Of a stretch of 64,000 nt of DNA, positions 34,553-43,464 are shown piece after piece. Location of the stretch: assembly GCA_963699015.1 (NCBI GenBank), contig CAVOSX010000008.1:806001-870000 (forward strand). Direction: 5' to 3'. The notes beneath the pieces are model-generated. The model had not been told where the DNA came from. It saw only the letters and a list, made by a program, of their open reading frames with translations, and searched no databases. Origin of the DNA: PALSA-505 sp963699015 (GTDB lineage: Bacteria; Actinomycetota; Actinomycetes; Streptosporangiales; Streptosporangiaceae). The translations under genes were made by a program, and so were the position numbers. The stretch's first letter is position 1; the number at the start of each line of letters is the position of its first letter.

Positions 34553-34831
34553 TGCTTATCTCCATTTCGCGCATAACATAATGACGTCAGGCCGCAAAGC
34601 CTGGTCTCACCGACCACATTGTGTGGCGTACACACCTGACCACGTACCGCAGGCCGTTATCGTTCAGTCGCGCCGAAGTCGCCGTACGGTCGCCGACTGG
34701 CCGGCGCCCCGGAGCGCTTTCGTGCCGACCCTTTCCCGTAGTCACGCAGGGGCGTCGCGGTCTGCGTGCATGCGGGTCCTGGCGCGCCGGATCCGCGGGC
34801 CGCAAGCGACAGGGATGAGAAGAGATAACCG
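34553..34831. promoter_or_regulatory. Intergenic region upstream of the lipoprotein gene
   Basis: TATGTT and similar AT-rich hexamers near 34570 can serve as a -10 box for the minus-strand lipoprotein. TGACGTCA is at about 34583, and GTGTG-GCGTA-CACAC is a perfect inverted repeat at 34621-34635. No coding pattern stands out in the remainder. Confidence 0.35.
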
Positions 34832-34978
34832 ATGCTCACGTCCACGATGCCGGAAGTGATCACGTCCGGCACCGACCGGGCGGCGGCGTTCTACCGCGAT
34901 CTCATCGGCGGTTGGCCAGGCATACCAGTGCCCGCGGAGGGCCAGCCCCGGCACGTGGAGCTTGATGCGGGAATGTAA
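34832..34978 (+). pseudogene. N-terminal remnant of a glyoxalase/VOC-family gene
   Basis: ATG 34832 opens a 48-codon frame whose first half matches the start of VOC proteins (TSTMPEVITSGTDRAAAFYR, then DLIGG). After that the family's core strands are missing and the frame ends in RHVELDAGM. A full VOC domain needs about 110 residues or more, so this is a fragment left by a deletion. A short spacer separates it from the convergent lexA stop. Confidence 0.6.
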
Positions 34979-35035
34979 GGCTCGGGCTGTCGAGCTACGA
35001 GGCTCCCGGGGATGTTTCGCCGCCTGAGTTCCCGG

Positions 35036-35863
35036 CTAGACGCGGCGGAGTACGGCGACAACCTTCCCGAGGATCGTGGCGGTGTCACCGGGGATCGGCG
35101 TGTAGGCGGGGTTGTGCGGCATCAGCCAGACGTGCCCGTCAGACCGCTTGAAGGTCTTGACCGTGGCCTCGCCCTCGATCATCGCCGCCACGATGTCACC
35201 ACTCTCCGCGACCGGCTGCTGGCGCACGACCACCCAGTCGCCGTCCGCGATGGCAGCGTTGATCATGGAATCGCCCGCCACCTTGAGCAGGAACAGCGTC
35301 CCCTCGCCGACGATCTGCTTAGGCAGCGGGAAGACGTCCTCGATCGATTCCTCGGCGACGATCGGTCCGCCGGCGGCGATGCGGCCGAGCAGGGGCACGT
35401 ACGCCGCTCCCTGCGAGGGGATGTCCGAGCCGCCCGGCGTGACGTCAAGCACCGCGTCGTTGTCGGGCTCGCGGTCCGGCCGGACCGCCGGATGACCAGG
35501 CAGCCTGACCTCCACCGTCCGCGGCCGGCCCGCATCGCGGCGCAGATAGCCCTTGCTCTGCAGGGTGGACAGCTGGTACGAGACGCTCGACGTGCTCGTC
35601 AGCCCGACCGCCTCGCCGATCTCGCGCATGGAGGGCGGGTAGCCGCGGCGCTGGACAGACTCGCGGATGACCTGAAGCACCTTGCGCTGCCGCCAGGTGA
35701 GCACGTGGTCAGGATCAGGGTGATCGGGCGTTTCGATGACGACCGAGGGGACGGTGCCCTTGGGCTTGCGCCCGGGCCTGCCCTTGGGCCTGGGCACGGC
35801 GGTCCCGTCGCCGCCGGGCCGGGGCGGGGCTGATCGCCCGCCGCCCCGCTCGCTGCTGTCCAT
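35036..35863 (-). CDS. lexA: LexA, SOS repressor
   Basis: LexA represses DNA-damage genes and cleaves itself when RecA is active. The 275-residue protein has an N-terminal winged helix (about 55-120, with RQRKVLQVIRESVQRRGYPP and the Ser-rich recognition helix LTSTSSVSYQLSTL), the cleavage site GRIAAGGPI, the catalytic Ser in KVAGDSMI and the Lys in ATVKTFKR. About 50 basic residues precede the core. ATG 35863 has GGAGG just upstream; a longer frame reaches 35929. Three SOS-type boxes lie in the divergent promoter region. Confidence 0.96.
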   Translation of the reverse strand: MDSSERGGGRSAPPRPGGDGTAVPRPKGRPGRKPKGTVPSVVIETPDHPDPDHVLTWRQRKVLQVIRESVQRRGYPPSMREIGEAVGLTSTSSVSYQLSTLQSKGYLRRDAGRPRTVEVRLPGHPAVRPDREPDNDAVLDVTPGGSDIPSQGAAYVPLLGRIAAGGPIVAEESIEDVFPLPKQIVGEGTLFLLKVAGDSMINAAIADGDWVVVRQQPVAESGDIVAAMIEGEATVKTFKRSDGHVWLMPHNPAYTPIPGDTATILGKVVAVLRRV

Positions 35864-35900
35864 GACCGGACCTCCAGATCGGACGTTGGGTACTGACCAG

Positions 35901-35929
35901 ACGCTAGCGGTTTCGCTATCAGATCTCAA
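35901..35929 (-). promoter_or_regulatory. lexA promoter
   Basis: On the minus strand TTGAGA (35924-35929) and TAGCGT (35901-35906) are separated by exactly 17 bases, a standard primary-sigma promoter. The -35 overlaps the nearest SOS box, as expected for self-repression. Confidence 0.7.
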
Positions 35930-35941
35930 ACATCTGTTCGA
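35926..35941. promoter_or_regulatory. SOS box 1 (lexA proximal)
   Basis: TCAAACATCTGTTCGA matches the actinobacterial LexA site (CGAAC-N4-GTTCG) with one mismatch. It covers the lexA -35 element. Confidence 0.7.
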
Positions 35942-35983
35942 CGTGTCGCGAAAATGTCAGACCCTTCCGGTAAAACAGATCGT

Positions 35984-35999
35984 ACGAGCACTCGTTCGA
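35984..35999. promoter_or_regulatory. SOS box 2
   Basis: ACGAGCACTCGTTCGA matches CGAAC-N4-GTTCG with one mismatch. It lies between the lexA and LysM-gene promoters. Confidence 0.65.
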
Positions 36000-36014
36000 T
36001 CGAATGTATTTGCG

Positions 36015-36030
36015 TCGAACAGGTGTACGA
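36015..36030. promoter_or_regulatory. SOS box 3 (LysM-gene proximal)
   Basis: TCGAACAGGTGTACGA matches CGAAC-N4-GTTCG with one mismatch and overlaps TACGAT (36026-36031), the likely -10 box of the LysM gene. Confidence 0.7.
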
Positions 36031-36061
36031 TGAAACTGTTGTTCGCCCGAAGGAGGCCGAG

Positions 36062-36875
36062 ATGAGCGCCATGCCGGCCGAGGCAGAGCCCAGGCGCCAG
36101 GGACCGGGGGCGGCTGAGCTCCCGATGGCGGGGCCGGAGGCGGCTCAGCTTCCGATAGCAGCCGCCAGGTCAGCGCAGCCTTCCACCGGGGAGCCCCGGA
36201 CAACACGGGCCAGGACGGCGAGCACCGGGAGAGCGGCGCTCAGGACGGCGCTGCCAGCAGCAGCGCAGACCGCCCCGAGGCCGGCGCAGGCCGAGGCAAC
36301 ACAGGCGCAGGCGGCGCGGGCCGAGGCAGCGACGGCAGAGCCCCGGCCGGGTCTGAGCGCACTGCGCCCGGCCACGGTGCGGCCACGTCAGGCCGGCCTG
36401 ACGCCTGGCCCGGCAGCGGCTGCGCCCGGCCGGCCTGCGCCCGCGCAGGGTCGGCACCAGGCTCCACCCGACCGGCGTGCGGGCATGTTCGGACGTGATG
36501 CGCGCGGAACGGCTGACCGCGGCCCTGCCCGTTCCGCAGGCCAGGCCTTCCCTCCCCGGTGATGCTCCGCAGAGCCTGCGCCTCACCAGGCGCGGACGGG
36601 TCGTTCTCGCGGTGCTCGCCGCGGTCGCGGCGAGCCTGTTCGGACTCGCGGCGGCCCGCGGCACGCCGGCGGCAGGCCCGGCCGCGCCGGCGGGTACAGC
36701 CGGGCATTCGATGACCCGGATCGTGGTCCAGCCCGGGCAGACGCTCTGGTCGATCGCGACGCGGGCCGACCCGCAGGCCGATCCGCGACTTGTCGTCCAG
36801 CAGATCGTCGCAGCCAACGCGCTGCCCGGGGGCAGCGTTCAAGCTGGCCAGCGCCTCTTGGTGCCGCGGGGCTGA
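36062..36875 (+). CDS. ChiZ/DivS-like SOS-regulated LysM membrane protein (frameshift likely)
   Basis: ATG 36062 follows AAGGAGG and a run of SOS boxes. The reading frame encodes an Ala/Pro-rich, disordered region, then shifts: codon bias moves to another frame at about 36404, where dropping one of two C residues joins them into 270 residues. The rest is Arg-rich, then has one membrane segment (VVLAVLAAVAASLFGLAAA) and a C-terminal LysM domain (IVVQPGQTLWSIATRADP). Position and layout match mycobacterial ChiZ and corynebacterial DivS, which halt division during DNA damage. A shorter start at GTG 36477 is the alternative. Confidence 0.75.
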
Positions 36876-37170
36876 GATGCTCGGGCGCAGGTCCCGCATG
36901 GGAGCCACGTGCCCACGGCGGCGCCTGCTCCGGTGCCCGGGCCGGCTCGCCCCTTGGCCGCGCGCCGGCCAGGCGAAGCGGCGACACGCCGGCCGCGGCC
37001 GCGATCGTCGCTCCCACCAGCAATTTTCCCCCTGCCGCGGATTGGCCTTGCGCGCCGGGAGTCAGTGGTCTAGCGTAACCACAACATCTGGTAGTTACAC
37101 GGGTGTAGTATTTCCATAGGTTGTGTTCTCGGTAGAGAACTCACGGTGACGGCCGAGAGGGGGCGATCAC
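36876..37170 (+). promoter_or_regulatory. nrdR-nrdJ promoter region with candidate NrdR boxes
   Basis: TAGTAT at 37106-37111 is a likely -10 box. Around it are CCACAACATCTGGTAG (37079-37094) and, about 31 bases on, ATTTCCATAGGTTGTGT, both loosely like the NrdR consensus ACACWASATMTWGTGT. Paired boxes about three helical turns apart suit NrdR self-control. No gene is seen in the first 180 bases of this gap, and no cobalamin riboswitch features are visible. Confidence 0.45.
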
Positions 37171-37641
37171 GTGCACTGCCCGTTCTGCCGGCATAACGAC
37201 AGCCGGGTCATCGACAGCAGGACCGCGGATGACGGTACGGCGATCCGCCGCCGCAGGTCGTGCCCGGAGTGCGGCAAGCGGTTCACCACCCAGGAGACCG
37301 TGATCCTCATGGTCGGCAAGCGGAGCGGCGTCACCGAGCCGTTCACCCGCGACAAGATCGTGCGCGGTGTCCGCCGCGCTTGTCAGGGCAGGCCGGTGAC
37401 CGACGACCAGCTCGCGAACCTGGCCCAGCGCGTCGAGGACGTGATCCGGGCCCGCGGCCTCGCGGAAATTCCCTCGCATGAGGTGGGGCTGGCCATCCTC
37501 GGGCCGCTGCGCGAGCTCGACGAGGTGGCATACCTGCGCTTCGCCTCGGTCTACCGGGGATTCGAGTCCCTGGCCGACTTCGAGGACGAGATCGCATCGC
37601 TGCGCGATGCGCACAAGGAACAAGGTGAGCTGATCCGGTGA
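37171..37641 (+). CDS. nrdR: NrdR, repressor of ribonucleotide reductase genes
   Basis: NrdR is a zinc-ribbon ATP-cone repressor. The 156-residue protein starts at GTG 37171 with MHCPFCRHNDSRVIDSRTAD and closes its zinc ribbon with SCPECGKRFTT; the ATP-cone domain spans about 48-138 (VTEPFTRDKIVRGVRRACQGR, then VAYLRFASVYRGF). It binds nucleotides and shuts off nrd genes when dATP is high. It stands directly ahead of nrdJ, the standard actinobacterial arrangement. Confidence 0.97.
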   Translation: MHCPFCRHNDSRVIDSRTADDGTAIRRRRSCPECGKRFTTQETVILMVGKRSGVTEPFTRDKIVRGVRRACQGRPVTDDQLANLAQRVEDVIRARGLAEIPSHEVGLAILGPLRELDEVAYLRFASVYRGFESLADFEDEIASLRDAHKEQGELIR

Positions 37642-37782
37642 AGTGGAACCGGCGAGATGACGCGGGACGGGCGCCGTCGGCGGCCGTGGGCCGGGCGGAG
37701 GCCGGCCCGCCAGCACGAACCATCCGAGACGGGCCCGGACGGGCCCGGGAGGGATCCGGACGGATCCCGGAAGGGGGAGGTC

Positions 37783-40700
37783 ATGACCGAGACGGCGAGC
37801 GGCCAGTCCGGGCCGGGCGGCCCGCCGGCGGGCGCGGGGCTGAAGATCCGGCGTATCCACACCCGCGAGGGCGTGCACCCCTACGACGAGGTGACCTGGG
37901 AGCGCCGCGATGTCGTGATGACCAACTGGCGGGACGGTTCGGTCAACTTCGAGCAGCGCGGGGTGGAGTTTCCCGACTTCTGGTCGGTCAACGCGGCGAA
38001 CATCGTCACCACCAAGTACTTCCGCGGCGCGGTGGGCACCGCCGCAGCGCGAGTGGAGCCTGAAGCAGCTCGTGGACCGGGTGGTGGGAACCTACGGAGC
38101 CGCCGGGCGCGAGCACGGCTACTTCGGCACCGAGGAAGACGCGCCGAATCTTCGAGCACGAGCTCATTTACGCCCTTATCCATCAGGTATTCAGCTTCAA
38201 TTCGCCGGTCTGGTTCAATGTCGGCACCACCTCCCCGCAGCAGGTGAGCGCGTGTCAGCCGTATGAAGCTCTGGTCGATACGCCTCGCGGACTTGTCCCG
38301 ATTGGGCGCCTAGTCAACGACAACGCGATAGGGACCAAGGTCTATGACCACCGCGGTCTTACCCGCGTGATAGCTACCAAGGTCAACGGTGTGAAAGATG
38401 TGCTGCGGGTGCACACCTCGGCCGGGTACAGCCTTGATGTCACCGCAGATCACCTCGTCTGGCGCAATTCCGGGCAGGGGACGGGCCGGTTCGTCCCGGC
38501 CGGCGAGCTGCGCACCGGGGACAAGCTGAAATGGTGCAGGCAATCCTCTTACGGCGAGTCCGAGATCGATATGAAGCAGGTCGCGGAGGCCGCGCTCGCT
38601 GGCTGGCTGCAGTCGGACGGCTTCGTCGGCCAGTATGAGGGCACGAACCGATCGCTCACCATCGAGGCGATGACGGTCAACGATGCGGAGCTCACCTGGG
38701 TGAGTTCCGCTCTCGACGTTGTCTTCCCGGATGTCCACCGGCACACCCGGACGGTCGATACGCAGGATGTCCGGCTCGATTGCAGGCGCACCCGCCTGTA
38801 TGGCAACGCACTGGCCGATTTCATCGAGCGATGGCGCCTGCGTGCTCGCGGTGTGGACATGGTGGTGCCCGAATGCCTCTTCACGGCACCCCTACCAGTC
38901 GTCGCTGTTTACCTCAAGAGCATCTTCCAAGCCGAGGGGTTCGTCTCGGCCCGTCAGGCCTCGACAATCGTGGAAGTCAACATGATCTCCGAGGACCTCA
39001 TCCGGGGGATGCAGCGTCTCCTGCTGAGGTTCGGGATCTACTCGCGGGTCGGGTTCAAGGCGGATCTGCGGGCGAACCGCAAAGGTTGCTGGACACTTCG
39101 GATCCAGACTCGCGGGCGATCGTCGGATATTCGCCGACGAGATCGGCTTCCTCGATCCTGTTCAAGACGGAGAAGCTCAACCGGAGATTCGGACTGCCCG
39201 GTCTGCCTGCCCGCGAAACGAAGCACCTGGGGATCACCCGGATAGAGCAACTTGGCCCGATGAAGGTCTATGACATTCAAACCGAGAGCGGTGAGTACCT
39301 CTCCGGCAGCCTGCGCGTCCACAACTGCTTCATCCTGGCTGTCGACGACACGATGGACTCGATTCTCGAGTGGTACCGGGAGGAGGGGCTCATCTTCAAG
39401 GGTGGTTCCGGCGCGGGCGTTAACCTGTCGCGCATTCGCTCCAGCAAGGAACTGCTGACCTCAGGCGGCACGGCGAGCGGTCCCGTGTCCTTCATGCGTG
39501 GCGCCGACGCCTCCGCCGGGACCATCAAGTCGGGCGGTGCCACCAGGCGCGCGGCGAAGATGGTGGTGCTCGACGTGGACCACCCGGACGTGGCCGAGTT
39601 CATCGAGACCAAGGCGCGCGAGGAAGAGAAGGTGCGCGTGCTCAGGGACGCCGGGTTCGACATGGACCTCGGCGGCAAGGACATCGCCAGCGTCCAGTAC
39701 CAGAACGCCAACAACTCGGTGCGGGTCTCCGGTGAGTTCATGCGGGCCGTCGGAGAACGGCGCTCAGTTCGACCTGCTCGCCCGGCGGACCGGCGAGGTG
39801 GCTGGACAAGGTTGAACGCCAAGTCGCTATTCCGCAAGATGGCGCAGGCCGCCTGGGAATGCGCGGATCCCGGCATCCAGTACGACGACACTATCAACGA
39901 CTGGCACACCTGCCCGGAATCCGGCCGAATCACCGCAAGTAATCCATGTAGTGAATACGTCCACTTGGATAATTCGTCGTGCAATCTGGCCAGCATTAAC
40001 CTGCTGAAGTTCCTTCGCGACGATGACACCTTCGACGCCGAGCGGTTCGAGCGGGTCACCGAGCTCATCATCACCGCGATGGACATCTCGATCTGCTTCG
40101 CAGATTTCCCGACAGAAAAGATCACTGAGACCACCCGGGCCTACCGTCAGCTCGGCATCGGCTATGCCAACCTCGGCGCGCTGCTGATGGCCACCGGGCA
40201 CGCCTACGACTCCGAGGGCGGCCGGGCGATCGCTGCGGCCATCACGTCGCTGATGACCGGGACCGCCTACCGGCGCTCGGCCGAGCTGGCCGGCGTCGTC
40301 GGCCCGTACGACGGGTACGCGCGGAACCGGGAGGCGCACAACCGGGTGATGCGCAAGCACGCCGACGCCAGCGCCCAGGTCAGGGCGCTCGGCGGCATGG
40401 AAGGCGAAATCCTCGCCGCCGCCGCGACCGCCTGGCGCGAATGCCTGGAACTAGGAGCGACAAAAGGGTACAGAAACGGACAATCTTCACTATTGGCACC
40501 AACCGGGACAATTGGCCTCATGATGGACTGTGATACCACGGGCATCGAGCCTGATCTGGCCCTGGTCAAGTTCAAGAAGTTGGTCGGCGGCGGTTCCATG
40601 CAGATAGTGAACCAGACCGTGCCGCGCGCGCTGAAGAACCTCGGCTATCAGCCCGAGCAGGCGGAGGCGATCATCGAGTACATCGCCGAGCACGGCCACG

Positions 40701-41827
40701 TCGTGGACGCGCCCAGCCTCAGGCCCGAGCACTACGAGGTGTTCGACTGTGCGATGGGCGAGCGCGCGATCGCGCCGATGGGGCATGTCCGGATGATCGC
40801 GGCCGTCCAGCCGCTGCTCAGCGGATCGGTGAGCAAGACGGTGAACATGCCGGAGAACGCGACGGTCGACGACGTCGAGGAGATCTACTTCCAGGGCTGG
40901 AAGCTCGGCCTGAAGGCGCTGGCCATCTACCGGGACAACTGCAAGGTCGGGCAGCCGCTTTCCAACGCGAGGCAGAAGCCCGCGCAGGCATCGGTCGACG
41001 GCGTGGCCGCCCAGGCCGACGGTCCGGCTACCCAGGCTGACAGCGCGGCTGCCCGGGCTGACGGCGCGGCTGCTCAGCCCGAAGGCGCGGCCGCGCAGGC
41101 CGGGGAGGCCCCTGCGGGCCGCGAGGTCCGGCCGGTGCGCAGGCGGCTGCCCAGGCAGCGGCCCGCCATGGTGACCAGGTTCTCCGTGGCCGGGGCCGAG
41201 GGCTACATGACCGCGTCCAACTACCCGGACGACGGCCTGGGTGAGGTCTTCCTCAAGCTCGGCAAGCAGGGCTCCACCCTGGCCGGGGTGATGGACGCCT
41301 TCTCGATCGCGATCTCGGTCGGGCTGCAGTACGGCATCCCGCTGGAGTCTTACGTCGCGAAGTTCACGAACATGCGGTTCGAGCCGGCCGGCCTGACCGA
41401 CGATGCGGACATCCGGATCGCCAGCTCGGTCATGGACTACATCTTCCGGCGGCTGGCACTCGATCACCTGCCCTACGAGCAGCGTGCCGCCCTCGGCATC
41501 CTGTCCGCGGCCGAGCGCTCCGCCGCCCTGGCCGGCGAGGGCCCGGGTACGGGGCTGGCCGACGAGCCGGACACCGAGGAGATGGCCCAGTCGGCCGCGC
41601 TGGAGGATCCTCCGGCCGAGGATCCTCCAGCCGGACGCGAGAGGCCGGCCGGTGCCGGGACCGAGTCGGCCCCGCCACGGCGGGCCGGCAGCTCGACCGA
41701 GCTGATCGAGTCGCGGCAGGGCCGGGTGGCGGACGCCCCGCTGTGCCTGACCTGCGGCACCAAGATGCGGCCCGCGGGAAGCTGCTACGTCTGCGAGGGC
41801 TGCGGCGCCACCAGCGGCTGCAGCTGA
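37783..41827 (+). pseudogene. nrdJ: NrdJ, B12-dependent class II ribonucleotide reductase, with intein; frameshifted as printed
   Basis: NrdJ reduces ribonucleotides with adenosylcobalamin. ATG 37783 follows GGGGGAGG. The extein has VHPYDEVTWERRDVVMTNWR, the active-site Cys pair (SAC-FILAVDDTMD and SNPCSEYVHLDNSSCNLASIN) and a C-terminal Cys-rich zinc ribbon (CLTCGTKMRP and CEGCGATSGC). The gene shifts frame seven times, at about 38040, 38144, 39104, 39161, 39752, 39800 and 39812; each is repaired by removing one of two identical adjacent bases, giving 1345 residues with a 357-residue intein. An Ala/Gln/Asp-rich repeat linker lies near 41000-41100. Confidence 0.92.
38253..39325 (+). mobile_element. 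Intein with LAGLIDADG homing endonuclease in NrdJ
   Basis: The intein starts at Cys (TGT 38253) after QQVSA and ends in His-Asn (RVHN, to 39325) before the extein Cys of CFILAVDD. Splicing blocks are complete: CQPYEALVDTPRGLVPIG (A), VTADHLVWR with the TxxH motif (B), KVYDIQTESGEYLSGSLRVH (F/G). Two LAGLIDADG-like helices, ALAGWLQSDGFVG and VYLKSIFQAEGFVS, mark the endonuclease. AT content is clearly higher than in the host gene, a sign of transfer. Two of the seven printed frameshifts (about 39104 and 39161) fall in its C-terminal part. Confidence 0.93.
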
Positions 41828-41946
41828 TCCGGCCCCTACGGCGTCAAGTGCACGGTGCGGTACGCGGCCGCCGGCCCCTCTGGTGGGGTCGGCGGCCGAT
41901 ACGGGGCTCGCGCGCCGGTGCCGTCACGGTGCGGGGCCGGCTGCCG

Positions 41947-42768
41947 TCAGCCCTGGCTCCGCCGGTCGCGCTCCGGCCGTGACGACTTCCGGAGGGCCTC
42001 GGCCGTGCTCTCGTCGGCCGGGTAGAAGGACTCGAGCGCCAGCTCGCCGACGGTGATGTCCATCGGCGCCCCCACTACCGCGGTCATGCTGAAGAACGAC
42101 AGCTCGCGGCCGCCGCGCCGGTAGCGCAGCGGCACGACCACGTCGGTGACCTGCGGCGGCTCGCTCTCGCCGCCGGGGTAGCCGCGCATTTCCTCGTGCA
42201 GGGCGGCCAGCCGGGCGTCCCCGGTGGCGGCCGCCTGGCGGTGCAGCCGGGCGAGCAGGTGCGCGCGCCACTCGGCAAGGTTGGCTATCCGCGGCGCCAT
42301 GCCGTCAGGATGCAGGCTCAGCCGGAGCACGTTGACCGGCGGTTCCAGCAGCGACGGCGCCACCTCGTCGATGAACGTGCCGATGCTCGCGTTCTGGTCG
42401 ATCAGCTCCCACTGCCTGTTGACCAGCACCGCCGGGTACGGGTCGTGCCCGTCCAGGATCCGGCGCAGCCCGGCGCGCACCGCCGCGAGTTCCGGCTCAT
42501 CCAGGCCGTGCTCCGGGTACGCAGGGGCGTAGCCGCCCGCGAGCAGCAGCATGTTCTGGTCCCGGAGCGGCACCTCCAGGTGCTCGCTCAGCCGCAGGAT
42601 CATCGCACTGGTCGGCCTGGACCTCCCGGTCTCCACGAAGCTCAGGTGGCGGGCAGAGATGTCGGCCTCGATCGCCAAATCCAGCTGGCTGAGCCGGCGC
42701 CGCTGGCGCCACTCGCGGAGCAGCTGGCCGACCGCGGAGCCGGCCGGGCGGACGGTCATCACGGTCAT
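41947..42768 (-). CDS. XRE-family regulator with MmyB-like ligand-binding domain
   Basis: This 273-residue regulator has an N-terminal helix-turn-helix (about 14-68, LLREWRQRRRLSQLDLAIEA, then SARHLSFVETGRSRPT) and a C-terminal MmyB-like ligand pocket (about 105-260, with AVLVNRQWELIDQNASIG and VNVLRLSLHPDGMAPRI). Such regulators usually control a divergent neighbour; here the SnoaL-like gene faces it across a perfect inverted repeat. The ligand is unknown (fatty acids have been seen in one relative's structure). Confidence 0.93.
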   Translation of the reverse strand: MTVMTVRPAGSAVGQLLREWRQRRRLSQLDLAIEADISARHLSFVETGRSRPTSAMILRLSEHLEVPLRDQNMLLLAGGYAPAYPEHGLDEPELAAVRAGLRRILDGHDPYPAVLVNRQWELIDQNASIGTFIDEVAPSLLEPPVNVLRLSLHPDGMAPRIANLAEWRAHLLARLHRQAAATGDARLAALHEEMRGYPGGESEPPQVTDVVVPLRYRRGGRELSFFSMTAVVGAPMDITVGELALESFYPADESTAEALRKSSRPERDRRSQG

Positions 42769-42801
42769 GGCAGCGAGTCTAGGTACCCGCCCGAATGTGC
42801 G

Positions 42802-42847
42802 CGATTACCCGGGAGGTAAAGGCTGGGCATTACCTCCCGGGTAATCG
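42802..42847. promoter_or_regulatory. Perfect 18-bp inverted repeat containing two TTACC-N5-GGTAA sites
   Basis: CGATTACCCGGGAGGTAA (42802-42819) and its exact reverse complement (42830-42847) are separated by ten bases. Each arm also contains a palindrome TTACC-N5-GGTAA (42805-42819 and 42830-42844), so the region can be read as two operators 25 bases apart. It lies between the XRE regulator and the SnoaL-like gene and is probably the regulator's binding site. Confidence 0.75.
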
Positions 42848-42916
42848 ACAGCCCGATTTCCGCGTCCCAGAATCGGCTGGGTCAGATGACGCAGCGGCAC
42901 AGGAAAGGAAATCCCG

Positions 42917-43270
42917 ATGCAGGAAATCGTGCAGCGCTACATCGCCAGCTGGAACGAGACCGACCCGGAGCGCCGTCGCAAGCTGGTCGGCGAGCTCTGG
43001 GCCGACCAGGCGAGCTATATCGATCCGCTGGCCGAGGCGCACGGGCAGGACGAGATCGACGCGGTGATCGCCGCCGCGCAGGCGCAGTTCCCCGGCTTCG
43101 TCTTCACCCTGAACGGGCCGGTTGACGGGCATCACCAGCAGGCCCGGTTCACCTGGGACCTGGGGCCCGCCGATGCCGAGCCGGTGGTCAGCGGATTCGA
43201 TGTCGCGGTCATGACCGAGGACGGCCGGCTGCGGATTGTCCTCGGTTTCCTCGACAAAGTCCCGGCCTGA
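42917..43270 (+). CDS. SnoaL/NTF2-like protein
   Basis: This 117-residue protein has the NTF2-like (SnoaL) fold pattern: QEIVQRYIASWNETDPERRR helix, WADQASYIDPLAEAHGQDEI, and closing strands (FTWDLGPADAEP then VSGFDVAVMTEDGRLRIVLGFLD). Such proteins are small cyclases or isomerases or of unknown role. GGAAAGGAAA precedes the ATG. It faces the XRE regulator, which probably controls it. Confidence 0.88.
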   Translation: MQEIVQRYIASWNETDPERRRKLVGELWADQASYIDPLAEAHGQDEIDAVIAAAQAQFPGFVFTLNGPVDGHHQQARFTWDLGPADAEPVVSGFDVAVMTEDGRLRIVLGFLDKVPA

Positions 43271-43296
43271 GCCCGTTCGGTAGCGAAAGGAGTTTC

Positions 43297-43464
43297 ATGA
43301 CCACGCGCACCGCTGACCTGTCAGCGGCAGCCCCGGCCGGACCGCGCGAGCGGTCCGGCGGCTGCGCGGCAGGCTCCCGGGCGCCGCGACCGCGGCTAGG
43401 CGCCAGGGTCGGGGCCCGGCGGTCAGCGCGACGGGGATTCAGCCGTGGGTCCGGTCGCGGTTGA
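43297..43464 (+). pseudogene. Truncated start of a gene after the SnoaL gene (DoxX-like?)
   Basis: GAAAGGAG and ATG 43297 form a strong start 27 bases after the SnoaL gene, but the frame loses sense after about ten residues (MTTRTADLSAAAPAG) and runs into Arg/Gly-rich sequence to a TGA at 43464, overlapping the convergent kinase gene. In related loci a DoxX membrane protein gene often follows; this looks like its beginning left after a deletion (inference). A strong hairpin lies inside it. Confidence 0.4.
43336..43359. terminator. 10-bp hairpin with GCGA tetraloop
   Basis: GCCGGACCGC and GCGGTCCGGC form a perfect 10-bp stem with the stable loop GCGA. It follows the SnoaL gene and precedes the convergent kinase gene, so it may end both transcripts. 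No T run follows. Confidence 0.55.

Noticed and set aside
36876..37170. Cobalamin riboswitch ahead of nrdR-nrdJ
   Set aside because: No B12-box-like sequence or suitable folding could be found; the region better fits NrdR boxes.
38040..39813. Programmed frameshifting in nrdJ
   Set aside because: Seven separate shifts would be needed, with no slippery heptamers, stop codons or stimulatory structures at the sites.
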